NCBI RefSeq assembly: GCF_021462225.1
Contig: NC_061806.1
Coordinates: 31,369,644 to 31,433,643 of the forward strand
Source: Girardinichthys multiradiatus
Lineage: Eukaryota > Chordata > Actinopteri > Cyprinodontiformes > Goodeidae
Reading direction: 5' to 3'
Length of the DNA: 64,000 nucleotides
In this document: positions 46,620-58,700 of the stretch, piece by piece
Layout: each line of letters starts with the position of its first letter
Position numbering within the stretch: the stretch's first letter is position 1
Notes under the pieces: generated by a model
Database searches by the model: none
What the model saw: the letters and a program-made list of their open reading frames with translations, nothing else
What the model was told of the DNA's origin: nothing
Position numbers and translations under genes: made by a program

Positions 46620-47250
46620 TTGTGTTACTTTGCAAAAAGTTTTGCTTTCCTTTCACCGGGGTCCAGGCCTTTTACAATTACCCATCACTGACAATAAGCC
46701 AATGTGCTTGCTATAATGTTTGGGATTATTATCATGTTGAATGTGGTATCATATTTGACTCCAGACTTCTTTGGTATACAGATGTGTTCATGACTGACTC
46801 AATGACTGTGATGAACCCAGGTTGTGAGGGTGAAGTAAAGACCAAACCATTATACTTCCATCTCCATGTTCTACAGTGAGGAGTTTGTGCTGATATGCTG
46901 TTTGTTTTTGAGAAATATTCTGTGGTGCATCATGGCCAGATATTTTCAATTAAATTTCATCTGACCAAAACACAAATCTAAACCGGAGGGCTGTGATCTT
47001 TTTAGTGAGGAAGGCTTTTCCCTGGGAACCCTACCAAACAATACATAGTTGTTCAGTCCTCTTTCTAATTGTGTTGTCTTGCAGGGACAGTGGAACATAT
47101 TTAAAATGTATCTACACAGCTGTTTGTGTCTGCTTCAGCTCCATGGTGCATTCAGTCATAGACATGATAACTATACTGATATTCAAGCCATTTCTGAAAT
47201 GCTGGAAAGTAAAAAAAAAAAATTATTGTTAATAGAAATGGTCAACACAG
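46620..47250 (-). pseudogene. Tc1/mariner transposase relic, minus strand
   Basis: Minus-strand codons include RFVFWSDEI near 46975 (first catalytic motif, Trp-Ser-Asp-Glu), then LKISGHDAPQN, then GDGSIMVWSLLHP near 46860 (the conserved Gly-rich strand) and a degraded HDNNPKH near 46725 (second catalytic motif region). Frames change repeatedly and stops occur, so the copy is dead. No inverted repeats were found and the limits are approximate. Confidence 0.7.
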
Positions 47251-47439
47251 TCTTAATCTAAACCTTTTTAAATCTAGGAAACTATTACTGTAATTTATAA
47301 TTTTTCTATTTGATTTTATGTTGTTCCTCAGAAGGTGCTCCTGGTTTTACAAACATTCAAGGAGTGTACTGATTTTCTTCTTATGTTGAGCCCAATATAT
47401 TTCTTTAGTAAATGGGTTTTTAAAATTAGTTGAAATTCA

Positions 47440-47785
47440 TACATCTATCTTCTATACCACTTAATCCATCGTGGGTCACAGGGGAGCTGGTGCTCCAGCA
47501 GTCTACAGGCGTGAGGCAGGGTACATCCTGGACAGGTCGCCAATCCATCACAGGGCAACACACAGAGACATACAGGACAAACAACCATGCACACACTTAT
47601 TGAAACCTAAGGGCAATTTAGAGAGACCAATTAACGTAACAGTCATGTTTCCGGACTGTGGGAGGAAGCCAGAGTACCCGGTGAGAACATGGAAACCCAT
47701 GCAGAAAGATCCCCAGCCGGGAGTCGAACCCAGGACTTTCTTGCTGCAAGGCAACAGTGCTACCAATTTGCAGCCAACGTACACT
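47440..47785 (+). repeat. dispersed repeat family R1, near full length
   Basis: Carries all R1 blocks in order: 'tcttctataccacttaatcc', 'gtgggtcacaggggagctgg', 'ggacaggtcgccaatccatc', 'acctaagggcaatttagag', 'taacagtcatgtttccggac', 'tgtgggaggaagccagagta', 'gaacccaggactttcttgct'. Orientation is relative to the copy at 50781. No protein motif in the 106-codon frame that crosses it. Confidence 0.85.
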
Positions 47786-47859
47786 TCTTAGTTAACAAAA
47801 CCTAAGTTTGCCTGAGTCTAGACTTATTGCTCATAGTGAACATCAGCAGTCTTCCAGCC

Positions 47860-48397
47860 TAAAGCTGGGTACTCAGTACACAACTTTCAAGGTCATCGCA
47901 GGATTTCAAAACACTATGTGTTCACACTAACAGACTGGTCTTGATTTACGACTGAAAGACTGGGGATCACACACTTAACTGGACCAGCTCATGCACAACA
48001 GGATTTTTCAGACCAACTAAAGTCAACTGAGCACACCAAACTCTCATGGAAACTCTGGCGAGGCCTACAGTTTAAAGGCATAAATACCAGTTGGTGGCAG
48101 TATTCTCAGAATTCGAATGGATTATATTTGGCTTATCCTCTATGTATACTCTATGTGGAAAATACTTTATGCAGAAATATCAATTCTTTAACTGAAGACC
48201 CATTACCTTTACATTCAATATGTGAATTGTGTGGTTTATTTTAGAAAACCCTTCAGTATTTACTATGCTTTGTGCCTTGAATATCTGAGTATCTCTCAGT
48301 TGTAATTCTGTTTGTTTGTTAACAAAATGTGGCTGTAATAATTAGTAAGATAGTATGTATAATGCCCATTCCCGTTGCACGCTTATGTTCATAATGT

Positions 48398-48435
<38 letters not shown>

Positions 48436-48760
48436 ATATGTTGTATAGAAGAAAAAAAACAAAACTCAGCTACAGTTGCTGCCATATCCCAACTTCTCTT
48501 TTTTATTCGTTGTTGGCAACGCACTTTTGGAGTTAGGTCAATGATCAGTTCAAACTACTCGACTATATCCAGATCTGCCTCAAAAACTGTTTGACTGTGA
48601 CTGAGGTCGGGTCAGGCTGTTTTTTCTCACACACTAGCATACTCCAGCCTCTACCCGATCAAACACCGACGGATTTTTGTGCCGACTCTCCCTACCGACT
48701 ACATGCAACTACTGCAGACTGCTGCAAACTAAAATCAGGCAAAAAATTGGGCTGCTGTCC
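47860..48760. mobile_element. possible non-autonomous DNA transposon, weak
   Basis: The outer parts (47867-48070 and 48530-48740) are more complex and CpG-containing than the AT-rich middle and have a loosely inverted character (gactg/cagtc-rich words at both ends, 'cgactg' left, 'gactgctgcaaact' right). I recall similar sequence in fish non-autonomous elements, but could not align convincing inverted termini or a target duplication. Treat as a candidate only. Confidence 0.3.
48400..48431. repeat. (TA)n microsatellite, about 16 units
   Basis: Uninterrupted alternating T and A following ataatgttg. Confidence 0.98.
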
Positions 48761-50780
48761 ATGGTGCTGAGCAGATCTTGATAATTGATATTGAACAAAA
48801 CTTAATAATCAAAGTTGCTGCATTAGGGCAGTCTCACATTTAAACTATATGCTTTATTAGTCACTAATCAATATGGCTCTGTGTTTTTTTCTGATACCAA
48901 CTTGATTGTATATTTTATAGCATTTGAAAAGAAGTGGATCTAACTGGAGAGTAAGTCAGAATTTATTGTTAAATATAAACAATATATAACAATAAAAACT
49001 GGTCACTGATGCCATTAAAGAGGTTTTGAATACAACTGTGACTGTATTTTACGATTGAAAAGATAGATAATTTCTTTTTACATGGATTTCAATAAAGATA
49101 ATTCAGTGTTCGAGGTGCACATTAATGCACCATGAGGTTACTGCTGTGGCCATAAAATGCAGTGTAGAAATGCCTTGGTCTGATAGCTGTGCAGAACTGC
49201 TGTGTAAAACATACATTCGCCGTGGTCACCTGTCCATGGTTATGTTATTTTATAGCTCACACATAATGAAATTATAAATGATACCCTGTAGATTAAAAAT
49301 ACAGTTCAGACTTACCACTGCTGTCCTACTGCCAATGTACAGTTGTCACCTGTTTTGCTAACCAGAATCTGTCCCAAAACATCCACTGTCAGCAGGATGT
49401 CTACATCAAGTTTTACAATTTTATGCAATACTGTTAACCCAAAAAAAAGTTTTAGAGGACAGAGGGATCAGAATGAGCTCTCCGCATGGGCAGCATGTGT
49501 GGTGTAGAACAGCTTCATAAGCTTGTGCACTTTCTGATAACTGATTTGTTACATGTGTTGCATCCATTACTTAAACTACAGATAATCCTGTAATCACAGA
49601 GGGCTTTAAGGCGTCCGGGCCGGAGGGATAATAAGCTGCAACTGTAAACATGACCTTTAAAGGGGAAATGTTTCCTAAAAGTGCAGGGAAACAACAGGCC
49701 AGGCAGAGTTGTTTGAAAACAAAAAAGGAGAAGTAATGCTAAGCACATCATTGTCTCTAAATAGCATCATGTTAGCTGAATCAGAGGCTCCAATGAAAGA
49801 ATCAGTCATTGGAAGCAACCCCAGTAAAGGAAAGGAGTAGCAGATGGGGAGATTTGTATTTACACTTCTGGAAAGATTTCACTGCCAGCCAGAGAGTCAA
49901 CAGTACACCTTTCACCTTTAGCTAAAACTCCCTAAAAATCTTAAGCTTTTCTGTTACATTTGCAGGTAAAGGCTAATTAGCAAATATGTGACATGACTGT
50001 CAGACCGAGACATTTGTTAAATGACTTGTTCTTTGCTTGTGATGCATCATGCATTAAAATAACCCTACTGACCCTACAGGTTCTTTGGTCCTTCCTGTGG
50101 TTTGGTTGCATTGGAATGTCTGACCTTGGGCCAGAGTTTGCTTCCATTCATAGAAAGATTAGCAACTGTTTTAAATGTTTAGTGAATACACTTTCTCACC
50201 GCACACCAATGAACTTTAAACTGTTTGCAAATTGCCTTATAACCCTGAGGAAAAAGCAGTTTTATAGAGGAGTTAAATTTTGTAGATAATCACAAAGGGC
50301 CTTTAGCTGTGCCCAGCCACTCCTTTCCATGTTAGATCTAAGGAAAGCAGCAAAGGTGTATTCAGGTATATCTGTTTGAAATAAGCTTTATGAAATAAAA
50401 AAAACAAAAAAGAAATATCATAGTTTAATATTTATTGCCAAAAATCTACTCTAATCCTTTATAAGTCCATGGGATAAGTCAACTTCTTAGAAAGCTTGCA
50501 GTTTAAGTGTTGCATAAAATCTTGTACAGACAATTCAAACATTCTAAAAAAAATATATATATAAATATGTATATGTAGCCATTAGTGTGGAATAACACTT
50601 CTTACTGCAGTTTTGTACTTCAGTATGTTTGTCAATAACTAAGTTTGGTTTCAGTGCTTTGAAAGTAAGTAACTAGTTAAAAAAACAAAAACAAATGGAG
50701 TTTCTGACATTATACTGCTCTGGCTTTATAGCAGATTATGTAATATCACATGTGAGAAGGTTCAGCAGGTTTTGGGAACA
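48761..50780. other. 2.0 kb of non-coding DNA, possible intron
   Basis: No supported gene. A 98-codon plus frame at 49993-50289 was inspected and not recognised as a family member; it is not called. Confidence 0.45.
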
Positions 50781-51115
50781 CCCATCCATCCATCCATCCA
50801 TCCATCCATCCATCCATTCACCCGTCCATCCATTGTCTATACCTGCGTTTCCATGCAGGGTCGCAGAGACAGGTCGCCAGTCCATCACAGGGCAATACAG
50901 ATTAACATAGGATAAACAACCATGCATCCACACATTCAAACCAAGGGCCATTTAGCATGACCATGTAACCTAACAGTCATGTTTCTGGACTGTGGGAGGA
51001 AGCTGGAGTATCCGAAGAGTATCAGCTCATGCATGAGGAGAACATGCAAACGTTATGAAGAAAGACGTCAGGCTCGGATTTGATCCCAGGACTTTGTTGC
51101 TGAAAGGCTAATGTG
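50781..51115 (+). repeat. dispersed repeat family R1 with (ATCC)n head
   Basis: Starts with an ATCC tetranucleotide array at 50781-50818, then 'gtctatacctgcgtttccat', 'gacaggtcgccagtccatca', 'acagtcatgtttctggactg', 'gtgggaggaagctggagtat' and 'atcccaggactttgttgctg'. The tetranucleotide array at one end suggests that the repeat is the 3' end of a LINE read antisense, with GGAT as its tail; inference. Confidence 0.85.
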
Positions 51116-51142
51116 TTACCATGTTTTGGGAACACAGAATTA

Positions 51143-52328
51143 CCGTATTTTCCGCACTATAAGGCACACCGGATTATAAGGCGCACCTTCAATGAATGGC
51201 CTATTTTAGAACTTTTTTCATATATAGGGCGCACCGGATTATAAGGCGCATAGAATAGAAGCTACTGCAGTCAAACGTTTGACTGGGGTTGCGTTATGCA
51301 TCCACTAGATGGAGCTGTGCTAAAGAGAATGTCAACAAAACAGTCAGATAAGTCAGTCAGTCAAACTTTATTAATACACTACAAACCAGCGTTCTGATAA
51401 CTCCATTCACTCTCATGGTAAGGTCTCCTCTACATAGAATTCTATTGAATAGAGCCAACCGCACGTTAGGAATGCATTGGAGTCTATGAAGTTGAAGTTG
51501 AAATCAAACGTTAGTTAAAACGTGAAAGGGAACTTTTCCCTGATTCAGTAAACACGTAAAAGAAACAGTTTGATGCACTAAATCAAACGTTAGTACTGTT
51601 AACCTTTCCTGTTTCTGTCCCCTGACCGTAGTCTGATGACACAGGGGAGATGCTTTCTCCAGGGCCGAAGTTACTAGTTTCCTCGGGGTTAACTCCCTCA
51701 CTCATACGTTGCTGAGTTGAGCATGAAGAAACAGCATCAAAACACTGAGTTGTTGACGAGATTCGGGGTTCTTTTTAATGACTTTGCAGCACGTAAAAAC
51801 ACAGGGCTTACAGACTCATACACCGCTGCTCCGGTCGCCGTCTCTACACACCCCACACACACAATAATACCGACGTCACTCCTTCACTCTTGATTCTCAG
51901 CTACGGCAGCACACAGCGCCACCTCTGTCCGGAGGAGTAATGTCAACATCTTCCATACACACACACGAAACATACACCCCACACACTGAGCTTCTAATCA
52001 CATATAGTTCAGGCAATTCCTGCAACAGTACATTCAAACGTTATACACACACAAGTGGTGTTGGACTAGGAGTAAGCACAGTACAGGTGTTTACCGCTAT
52101 TACTTCGGTGACACCCCTGACTACGGTAGCCGTAATGCTGCAAGCGGTGCGGCTTTGTAGTTTACCAGTCGTACTGAAACATTTTGACAGAGCGCCGTGT
52201 ACAACCAGTATGGATCAACCAATTAACCAATTGATCCATATATAAGGCGCTCCGGATTACAAGGCGCACTGTCATTTTTTGAAAAAATTAAAGGCTTTTA
52301 AGTGCGCCTTATAGTGCGGAAAATATGG
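51143..52328. mobile_element. 1.19-kb TIR element with 'ccgcactataaggc' ends
   Basis: Left end ccgtattttccgcactataa, right end inverted ccatattttccgcactataa, both next to TA (51141-51142, 52329-52330). Subterminal direct and inverted copies of a 'ccggattataaggcgcac' unit occur at 51168, 51235 and, inverted with changes, at 52243-52270. The interior has no long ORF. The structure fits a non-autonomous DNA transposon with repeated subterminal binding sites; such 'actataaggcgcaccggatt' termini are dispersed in fish genomes. The superfamily is not assigned; a TA duplication would fit Tc1/mariner-like activity but longer duplications cannot be excluded. Confidence 0.85.
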
Positions 52329-52330
52329 TA

Positions 52331-53699
52331 CCTTTAATTGTCCAGTAGGTTGTTAATCGAGTCACAGTGCTGGAAAACCGGACCTAAATTAAATTTCTCT
52401 GCTGGTAATAAACCTGTGCTTTACGAAAAAGAGAAAATGCGGTTATATAGGTCTGTAAATCATTTAGCTGAAACAAGGTTTAGATGTGTAAAAATAATAC
52501 AAAATAGTTTGAATCTGTAATTATCTTTCATCTTGCCATGTGGTCTCTGAGGTTTTCGGTCTGCGACAAAACTAGGAATAAAGCTAGAAAGGTTAGCAGC
52601 ATCTGTTAGTTTGTTAGCAACAGATCTTAGAAGGTTAGACACTGTTTAATCCCACCTGTAATATGAGATATGACAGTGGAAGAAGGGCTAATCCAAATAC
52701 ATGGGAGAGAAAATTGTGTACGGTAGGCGAGGGGGTGATAAATGAAATAGATTAGAGCAAAATGAAGGCACAAGAATGAAACCCCCCACTTGTTGTGCGG
52801 AGGCGCCTCTGTGTAACTTGCCACCTGCTCTGCTGTGTTGCTGTGTTTGAATACAGCACTAGAACTTGTCATGTGTCATCACTTCCCACAATCCATCACA
52901 TCTTAGTGGTGGCTAGGCAGAGCAGGCTTGTCTCTTTCTCTCTTTCTCCAGCTCTCCCAGCCCTGCTGACCTTCCTCTCTCACCCTCCATCTCTTTGTCC
53001 TCTTTTATTCGCTACAATCACACGAGTTTAATTCCCAGTAATTGTGACACTAAATCACCTGCATATATCGTTTCTTTCAAATAATCCTGTTTCCTGTTGA
53101 AATGTTCTCCTATTCATGTATGTATATGTGGAGGAGATCTGGTCGGTGTTAGTTAAAAACACAACAGACTTAATTAGTTAATCCATTTTTGTCTTTTCTT
53201 GTCTTTCTTTTACAGTGTATTTCATTCCAGGTCCTCTTTTTTGCTTGATTTGTTTCCTTCTGCTCCTCTTCCTTAACTTTTGACTCTCTTTACCCATTAA
53301 TTTACCAATCGTATGCTGTTTCATCTACTGTCCGTACAGTCCTTATCTTTTGCTTAGTTACGTTTTGCTTGTTTTGGTAGATTTTATCTCCAAATAAATC
53401 TCATCATCTAATGCTTTCCCTATAATATGTAGTCTTCCACTCTATCCTTTTAAATTTGTAGTTCAAAGTTTTTTTCTTGGTTTTTTTCATGGTTACTCAT
53501 GATATCTCTGAGAATATTTAACTGATACCTGAACTATCTCTCTTTCTACTAAGTAATTGTTTATTGCTATTTGCCTCCTTTTTGCTGTTTATTTTTCTCA
53601 TTTTACTTTTCAACTTTTCATTTTTTTTACTTTATTTGTCTTCATCTTTCTTATAAGGCTGATAAATGCATTGCCTTCACTTTTCTGAGGTTGGTAACA
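52331..53699. other. non-coding stretch, possible intron
   Basis: No supported gene. Pyrimidine-rich runs at 52930-53010 and 53570-53640. Confidence 0.45.
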
Positions 53700-53998
53700 G
53701 GTCAAGGAATGAAACTCAGACATCCCTCTCTGGGCTCATTATGGGGAATCCCAAGTAAAAGATTCAGAGGAGGAGTTTCTACACTACAGGGTCTCCTTCC
53801 AGTGGAACGTGCCAGGAAAACCTTTAAAAGGAGACATTCAGTAGCCATCTTGATCAGAGGCCTGAAACCAGGTCAGCTGACTCCTTTCAGTGCACAGGAG
53901 CAGCACTTATAATATAAGCCCCTCTGGGAGTCTGAGTTACTGAACCTAGTTCTAAAGCTTAACCCAGTTATCCTACAGAGAAGCTCATTTTCAGGGTT
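53700..53998 (-). repeat. RTE-like LINE relic, minus strand
   Basis: Plus-strand words such as 'ggtcagctgactcctttcag', 'gaggagtttctacactac', 'ggaacgtgccaggaaaacc' and 'tacagagaagctcattttca' are degraded equivalents of the RTE copy at 30450-30665 (same orientation relative to plus). It covers part of the C-terminal coding region only and is much more diverged than that copy; no frame is open. Confidence 0.7.
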
Positions 53999-54156
53999 GA
54001 CATGTATAATTTGGCTGGTAAGCTCTTTCTACAAGTAGGCCGATAAGTTCGGGTAAAATTGCAAGTAAGAAAATGTAAAATTGATCTGTTTTTTGAATTT
54101 TCATTCCTTCCAGTCCAGAAAAAAAAAAGAAAAAAAAGAAAAAACAAATATATATA

Positions 54157-55766
54157 CAGGTCCTTCTCAAAATATAAGCATATTGCAATAAAGTTCATTA
54201 TTTTCCATAATGTAATGATGAAAATTTAACATTCATATATTTTAGATTCATTGCACACTAACTGAAATATTTCAGGTCTTTTATTGTCTTAATACGGATG
54301 ATTTTGGCATACAGCTCATGAAAACCCAAAATTCCTATCTCACAAAATTAGCATATCATTAAAAGGGTCTCTAAACGAGCTATGAACCTAATCATCTGAA
54401 TCAACGAGTTAACTCTAAACACCTGCAAAAGATTCCTGAGGCCTTTAAAACTCCCAGCCTGGTTCATCACTCAAAACCCCAATCATGGGTAAGACTGCCG
54501 ACCTGACTGCTGTCCAGAAGGCCACTATTGACACCCTCAAGCAAGAGGGTAAGACACAGAAAGAAATTTCTGAACGAATAGGCTGTTCCCAGAGTGCTGT
54601 ATCAAGGCACCTCAGTGGGAAGTCTGTGGGAAGGAAAAAGGTGTGGCAGAAAACGCTGCACAACGAGAAGAGGTGACCGGACCCTGAGGAAGATTGTGGA
54701 GAAGGGCCAATTCCAGACCTTGGGGGACCTGCGGAAGCAGTGGACTGAGTCTGGAGTAGAAACATCCAGAGCCACCGTGCACAGGCGTGTGCAGGAAATG
54801 GGCTACAGGTGCCGCATTCCCCAGGTCAAGCCACTTTTGAACCAGAAACAGCGGCAGAAGCGCCTGACCTGGGCTACAGAGAAGCAGCACTGGACTGTTG
54901 CTCAGTGGTCCAAAGTACTTTTTTCGGATGAAAGCAAATTCTGCATGTCATTCGGAAATCAAGGTGCCAGAGTCTGGAGGAAGACTGGGGAGAAGGAAAT
55001 GCCAAAATGCCAGAATCCAGTGTCAAGTACCCACAGTCAGTGATGGTCTGGGGTGCCGTGTCAGCTGCTGGTGTTGGTCCACTGTGTTTTATCAAGGGCA
55101 GGGTCAATGCAGCTAGCTATCAGGAGATTTTGGAGCACTTCATGCTTCCATCTGCTGAAAAGCTTTATGGAGATGAAGATTTCATTTTTCAGCACGACCT
55201 GGCACCAGCTCACAGTGCCAAAACCACTGGTAAATGGTTTACTGACCATGGTATCACTGTGCTCAATTGGCCTGCCAACTCTCCTGACCTGAACCCCATA
55301 GAGAATCTGTGGGATATTGTGAAGAGAACGTTGAGAGACTCAAGACCCAACACTCTGGATGAGCTAAAGGCCGCTATCGAAGCATCCTGGGCCTCCATAA
55401 GACCTCAGCAGTGCCACAGGCTGATTGCCTCCATGCCACGCCGTATTGAAGCAGTCATTTCTGCCAAAGGATTCCTGACCAAGTATTGAGTGCATAACTG
55501 TACATGATTATTTGAAGGTTGACGTTTTTTGTATTAAAAACACTTTTCTTTTATTGGTCGGATGAAATATGCTAATTTTGTGAGATAGGAATTTTGGGTT
55601 TTCATGAGCTGTATGCCAAAATCATCCGTATTAAGACAATAAAAGACCTGAAATATTTCAGTTAGTGTGCAATGAATCTAAAATATATGAATGTTAAATT
55701 TTCATAATTACATTATGGAAAATAATGAACTTTATTGCAATATGCTAATATTTTGAGAAGGACCTG
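54157..55766 (+). mobile_element. Tc1/mariner element, copy B, 1610 bp, structurally complete
   Basis: Begins caggtccttctcaaaatata and ends with its inverted counterpart; inverted repeats of roughly 200 bp. The element sits in a (TA)n tract: tatata precedes it and a (TA) run follows to about 55792, so the TA duplication is embedded in target repeats. Near-identical to copy A (11250-12401) where both exist, but retains the 5' UTR and N-terminal codons. Only small indels separate its gene from an open frame. It is the most complete DNA transposon here. Confidence 0.97.
54485..55489 (+). pseudogene. Tc1-like transposase, full span with two frameshifts (copy B)
   Basis: Segment 1 starts MGKTADLTAVQKATIDTLKQ with the first HTH (KEISERIGCSQSAVSRHL) and an Arg/Lys-rich linker; a frameshift near 54665 moves the reading to RTLRKIVEKGQFQTLGDLRK, TSRATVHRRVQEMGYRCR (second HTH) and VLFSDESKF with the first catalytic Asp. 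A one-base loss near 55016, visible by comparison with copy A, shifts again to SVKYPQSVMVWGAVSAAGVG, FQHDLAPAHSAKTT (second Asp) and SPDLNPIENLWDIVK (Glu; 34 residues between, DD34E), ending AKGFLTKY at 55489. About 335 residues in total, normal for the family. All three catalytic residues are retained; only frame is lost. Confidence 0.96.
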
Positions 55767-58700
55767 TATATATATATATATAGATATATACGGAAACAGA
55801 GATTGATTTTTGAAATGTCCAACTATGTTAGTAGTAAAAACATTTAATGGAACGTTTGGCTACTAATTAGTTAGACAACATTTGATCCTCATAACTGTCC
55901 GTATAGAATTAAAAATCTACAGAACTGCATGCATGTCTTCATACCAGGAACAATATGGATGTCAGTTTTTCTTTTAGGTCTGACCGACTAATTATAATTT
56001 TGACTAATTAGGTTTTTTTTCATTTTAACGACTAAAACCAAATCGACAATCGGCAACAAGTTTGCTGTCTGAGATAGTAGTTTAAAACCAACAGAAAATA
56101 AAAAGGGAATTACAAAATTTGCTATATATGCATTAAAAAAATATTTCCTTAACCTTTATGCAATTGTTGTTAAACAAAAAAGGTTCATCAAAGTACTTGG
56201 ATTTACTAAACTCAAAGAAAAACAGATTTTTTAGTATTTTAAATGCTGACCACTAATAAGAGCAAATCAAGGAATAAATGGCAGATTCCAATCTCTTGCC
56301 AATTGATTGGTGCAATGCTTGAAAACAGTAAATTAAACCCCAAATTGGGGCAAACCTTTGGGGCAAGGTTTAGGAATATTTGGTTTTACAGTAAGCACAA
56401 TTCTATAATCATCCAGAGGTACAGTTATAATTTCATAACAACATAGATAAAAAAAATTATCCAGAAATAGTTTATATTTTAAGGGTATTAGCCAGTTACT
56501 GAACTTTTACTCAGGAGGGTGGGGTTGTTGTTTTTGTGTGTTTTACCATGTCTATTGACAAGAAATTACATGCAGTTCATTTAATCAGTTCAGTATATTT
56601 AAACAGCACCACTTCACAACAAACGTCATCTTTAGGTAACTGGTAAACAGGTCTAATTCTTTTTTACAATCACATGCAAATCAATTCGTTGAATTCAGTT
56701 CATTACAGTACAATACATTTAAAACTAAGTCTAATACAGTCTGATTCAGATTTAAAAATAGTTGTCTCTCTCTTGAGGACATTTAATTCTGACCTTTTCC
56801 TTCTTGATATCTTTCTGCTTTTACAGGCCCGGTGGAATTTCTTTGTCTAAATCAAGTCTCCTTCTGCGTCTATCACTTCTACTCTTGCTTTTTCAAAGAT
56901 TTTTCTGATTCATGCTCCACCTACTCTTCTTTTGCAATTCTTTGGCTTGGCTTACTCTCTGTATTTTTTCTCACATCATTCCCTCCCTCTTTTATTTATT
57001 GTTCATTCCTCTGTATCACCCCGCTCCAACTGGGCCGCTCATATCTGCAGATTTTATTTCTAACTCTCCTTTTTAACTGCATGCTCTTTCAACTTTTTGA
57101 ATGGATGCCTGAGAAAAAGGAGATGAATGAACCACAATTCAGCCTTAGCTGTTTTTTAAACAAGCTTCAACATGACTCCCCCTTGTCGCCAACGTTCCAC
57201 CTCCTCATGCACATGCATAAACAAACATACTAACACACTCTCCTTGAGCAAATCTTATACTGGGCTCATGTCACTGATGGCTCAGTGACAGAAAAATAAG
57301 CGGACTGTAGGCAAACAGAATCAGACCAAGAGAAAGGATGGGAAGTTGGAGAGGAAAGGAGCGCATAAGGAGAAAAATATGGAAAAGGGTCTAAATTTAA
57401 ATGAAAAAACATCTCAAACAATTATGCAGAATAAAGAGACAACATATTAAGAAATGGGTACTGATAGAGATATATAGAGTTATTGAAAGAAAGAAAAATA
57501 AATGGGGATAAAGAATAAAAGTGAACCAAATGGTGGAAATGATGGTGGAAGAGAGGTGAGGAGCTGATGAAACTGGAGAGAAATAACAAAAATGGTAAGG
57601 AGGGTGCAGACAGTACTAAGAGATAAAGAAATAAATGAATAAAAATATATGAGAGATGTAAATGGCCCAGAGAAAGATGGGAAGGAATGAATAAAATATG
57701 TACGCAAAAGAAATGAAGTAACAATGAGGAAAAACAGGATCAAGAAAAAGAACTGAAAGCCAATTAGCAGGTAACAACAATGGTTTAAATTAAAGTGAAA
57801 GCTGAAAGAAAGAATGTAGCATGAGTCGATAGAGTAAGACAGTAACACCATAAGAAAGGTGAGAGTGAGAGCAGAAGAGATGGCGGAAAGGAGCAAGTGG
57901 CTGACATCTGTTTGAGGCAAGGCGTGCAGTGTCAATGTTAATCAAAACATGCTGGCGTTCAACAATGATGCGAGTGTGTGTGTGTTTCCAGCAGATGTGA
58001 AACAATGCAGAAAAAAGCATTAACTACCATTTCAGAATGATGAATTAACCAAATGACATAAATGTATGAGTCACTGATTAAATCGAAGCCAAATTAAGTT
58101 TGTGTTTTTGTATGACCTTAATTGGACAAAAATAACTCCCCACCAATAAAAATGTGTTGAATTCTTGTTCCTATTCCATCCTTACAACGTGGCTTCACAT
58201 TGCCAAGGGATTCTAATCTATGCAATCATCAGACCTCCCTTTGATAAATGGGGTGGCCTTTACAGAAGTGTGTAACACAGAAAATGGTTTACCTTTGGTG
58301 AGAGCTTGGCTGAACATGGGAATCAAATGTGTGCACATCAATGGCTGATTCTTTGGTTAGTTGTGTTTTTTGCAGGATTTCCTAGTGTGAAATGTGTGAC
58401 ATTTTTGAATGATTTCTTGATTCTCCATCTTCTAATTTTGACATAAATTGTCTAAACAATGAAAGCACTTTTTTTGTGCATCCCAAGAGGTGGCAGAAAA
58501 CATACTGTATGTTAGTGACTTATTGTGGTAACTGCAGAGGTATTGAAGGTTTTGAGGGGATTTGAGTCTATTCCAATGGTTTGTGGCCAAATGCAGAACA
58601 CACTCCTAAGAGAATCAGAATATTACTCCTAGGAACACCAGGATATTTAAGGGTGTTTTACCAACAAACCAGCAGCAGTCCTTGCTTATTATAGGTACCT

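Noticed and set aside
47471..47791. 106-codon plus-strand ORF
   Set aside because: Lies wholly inside dispersed repeat R1; similar frames exist by chance in the repeat.
49993..50289. 98-codon plus-strand ORF with several Cys and Phe
   Set aside because: No family recognised, no splice context and no repeat similarity that I can document; an ORF of this size can arise by chance here.
57422..57935. Overlapping Ser/Leu/Phe-rich minus-strand ORFs that look like membrane proteins
   Set aside because: They translate the complement of a purine-rich stretch in two frames; hydrophobicity is a composition effect.
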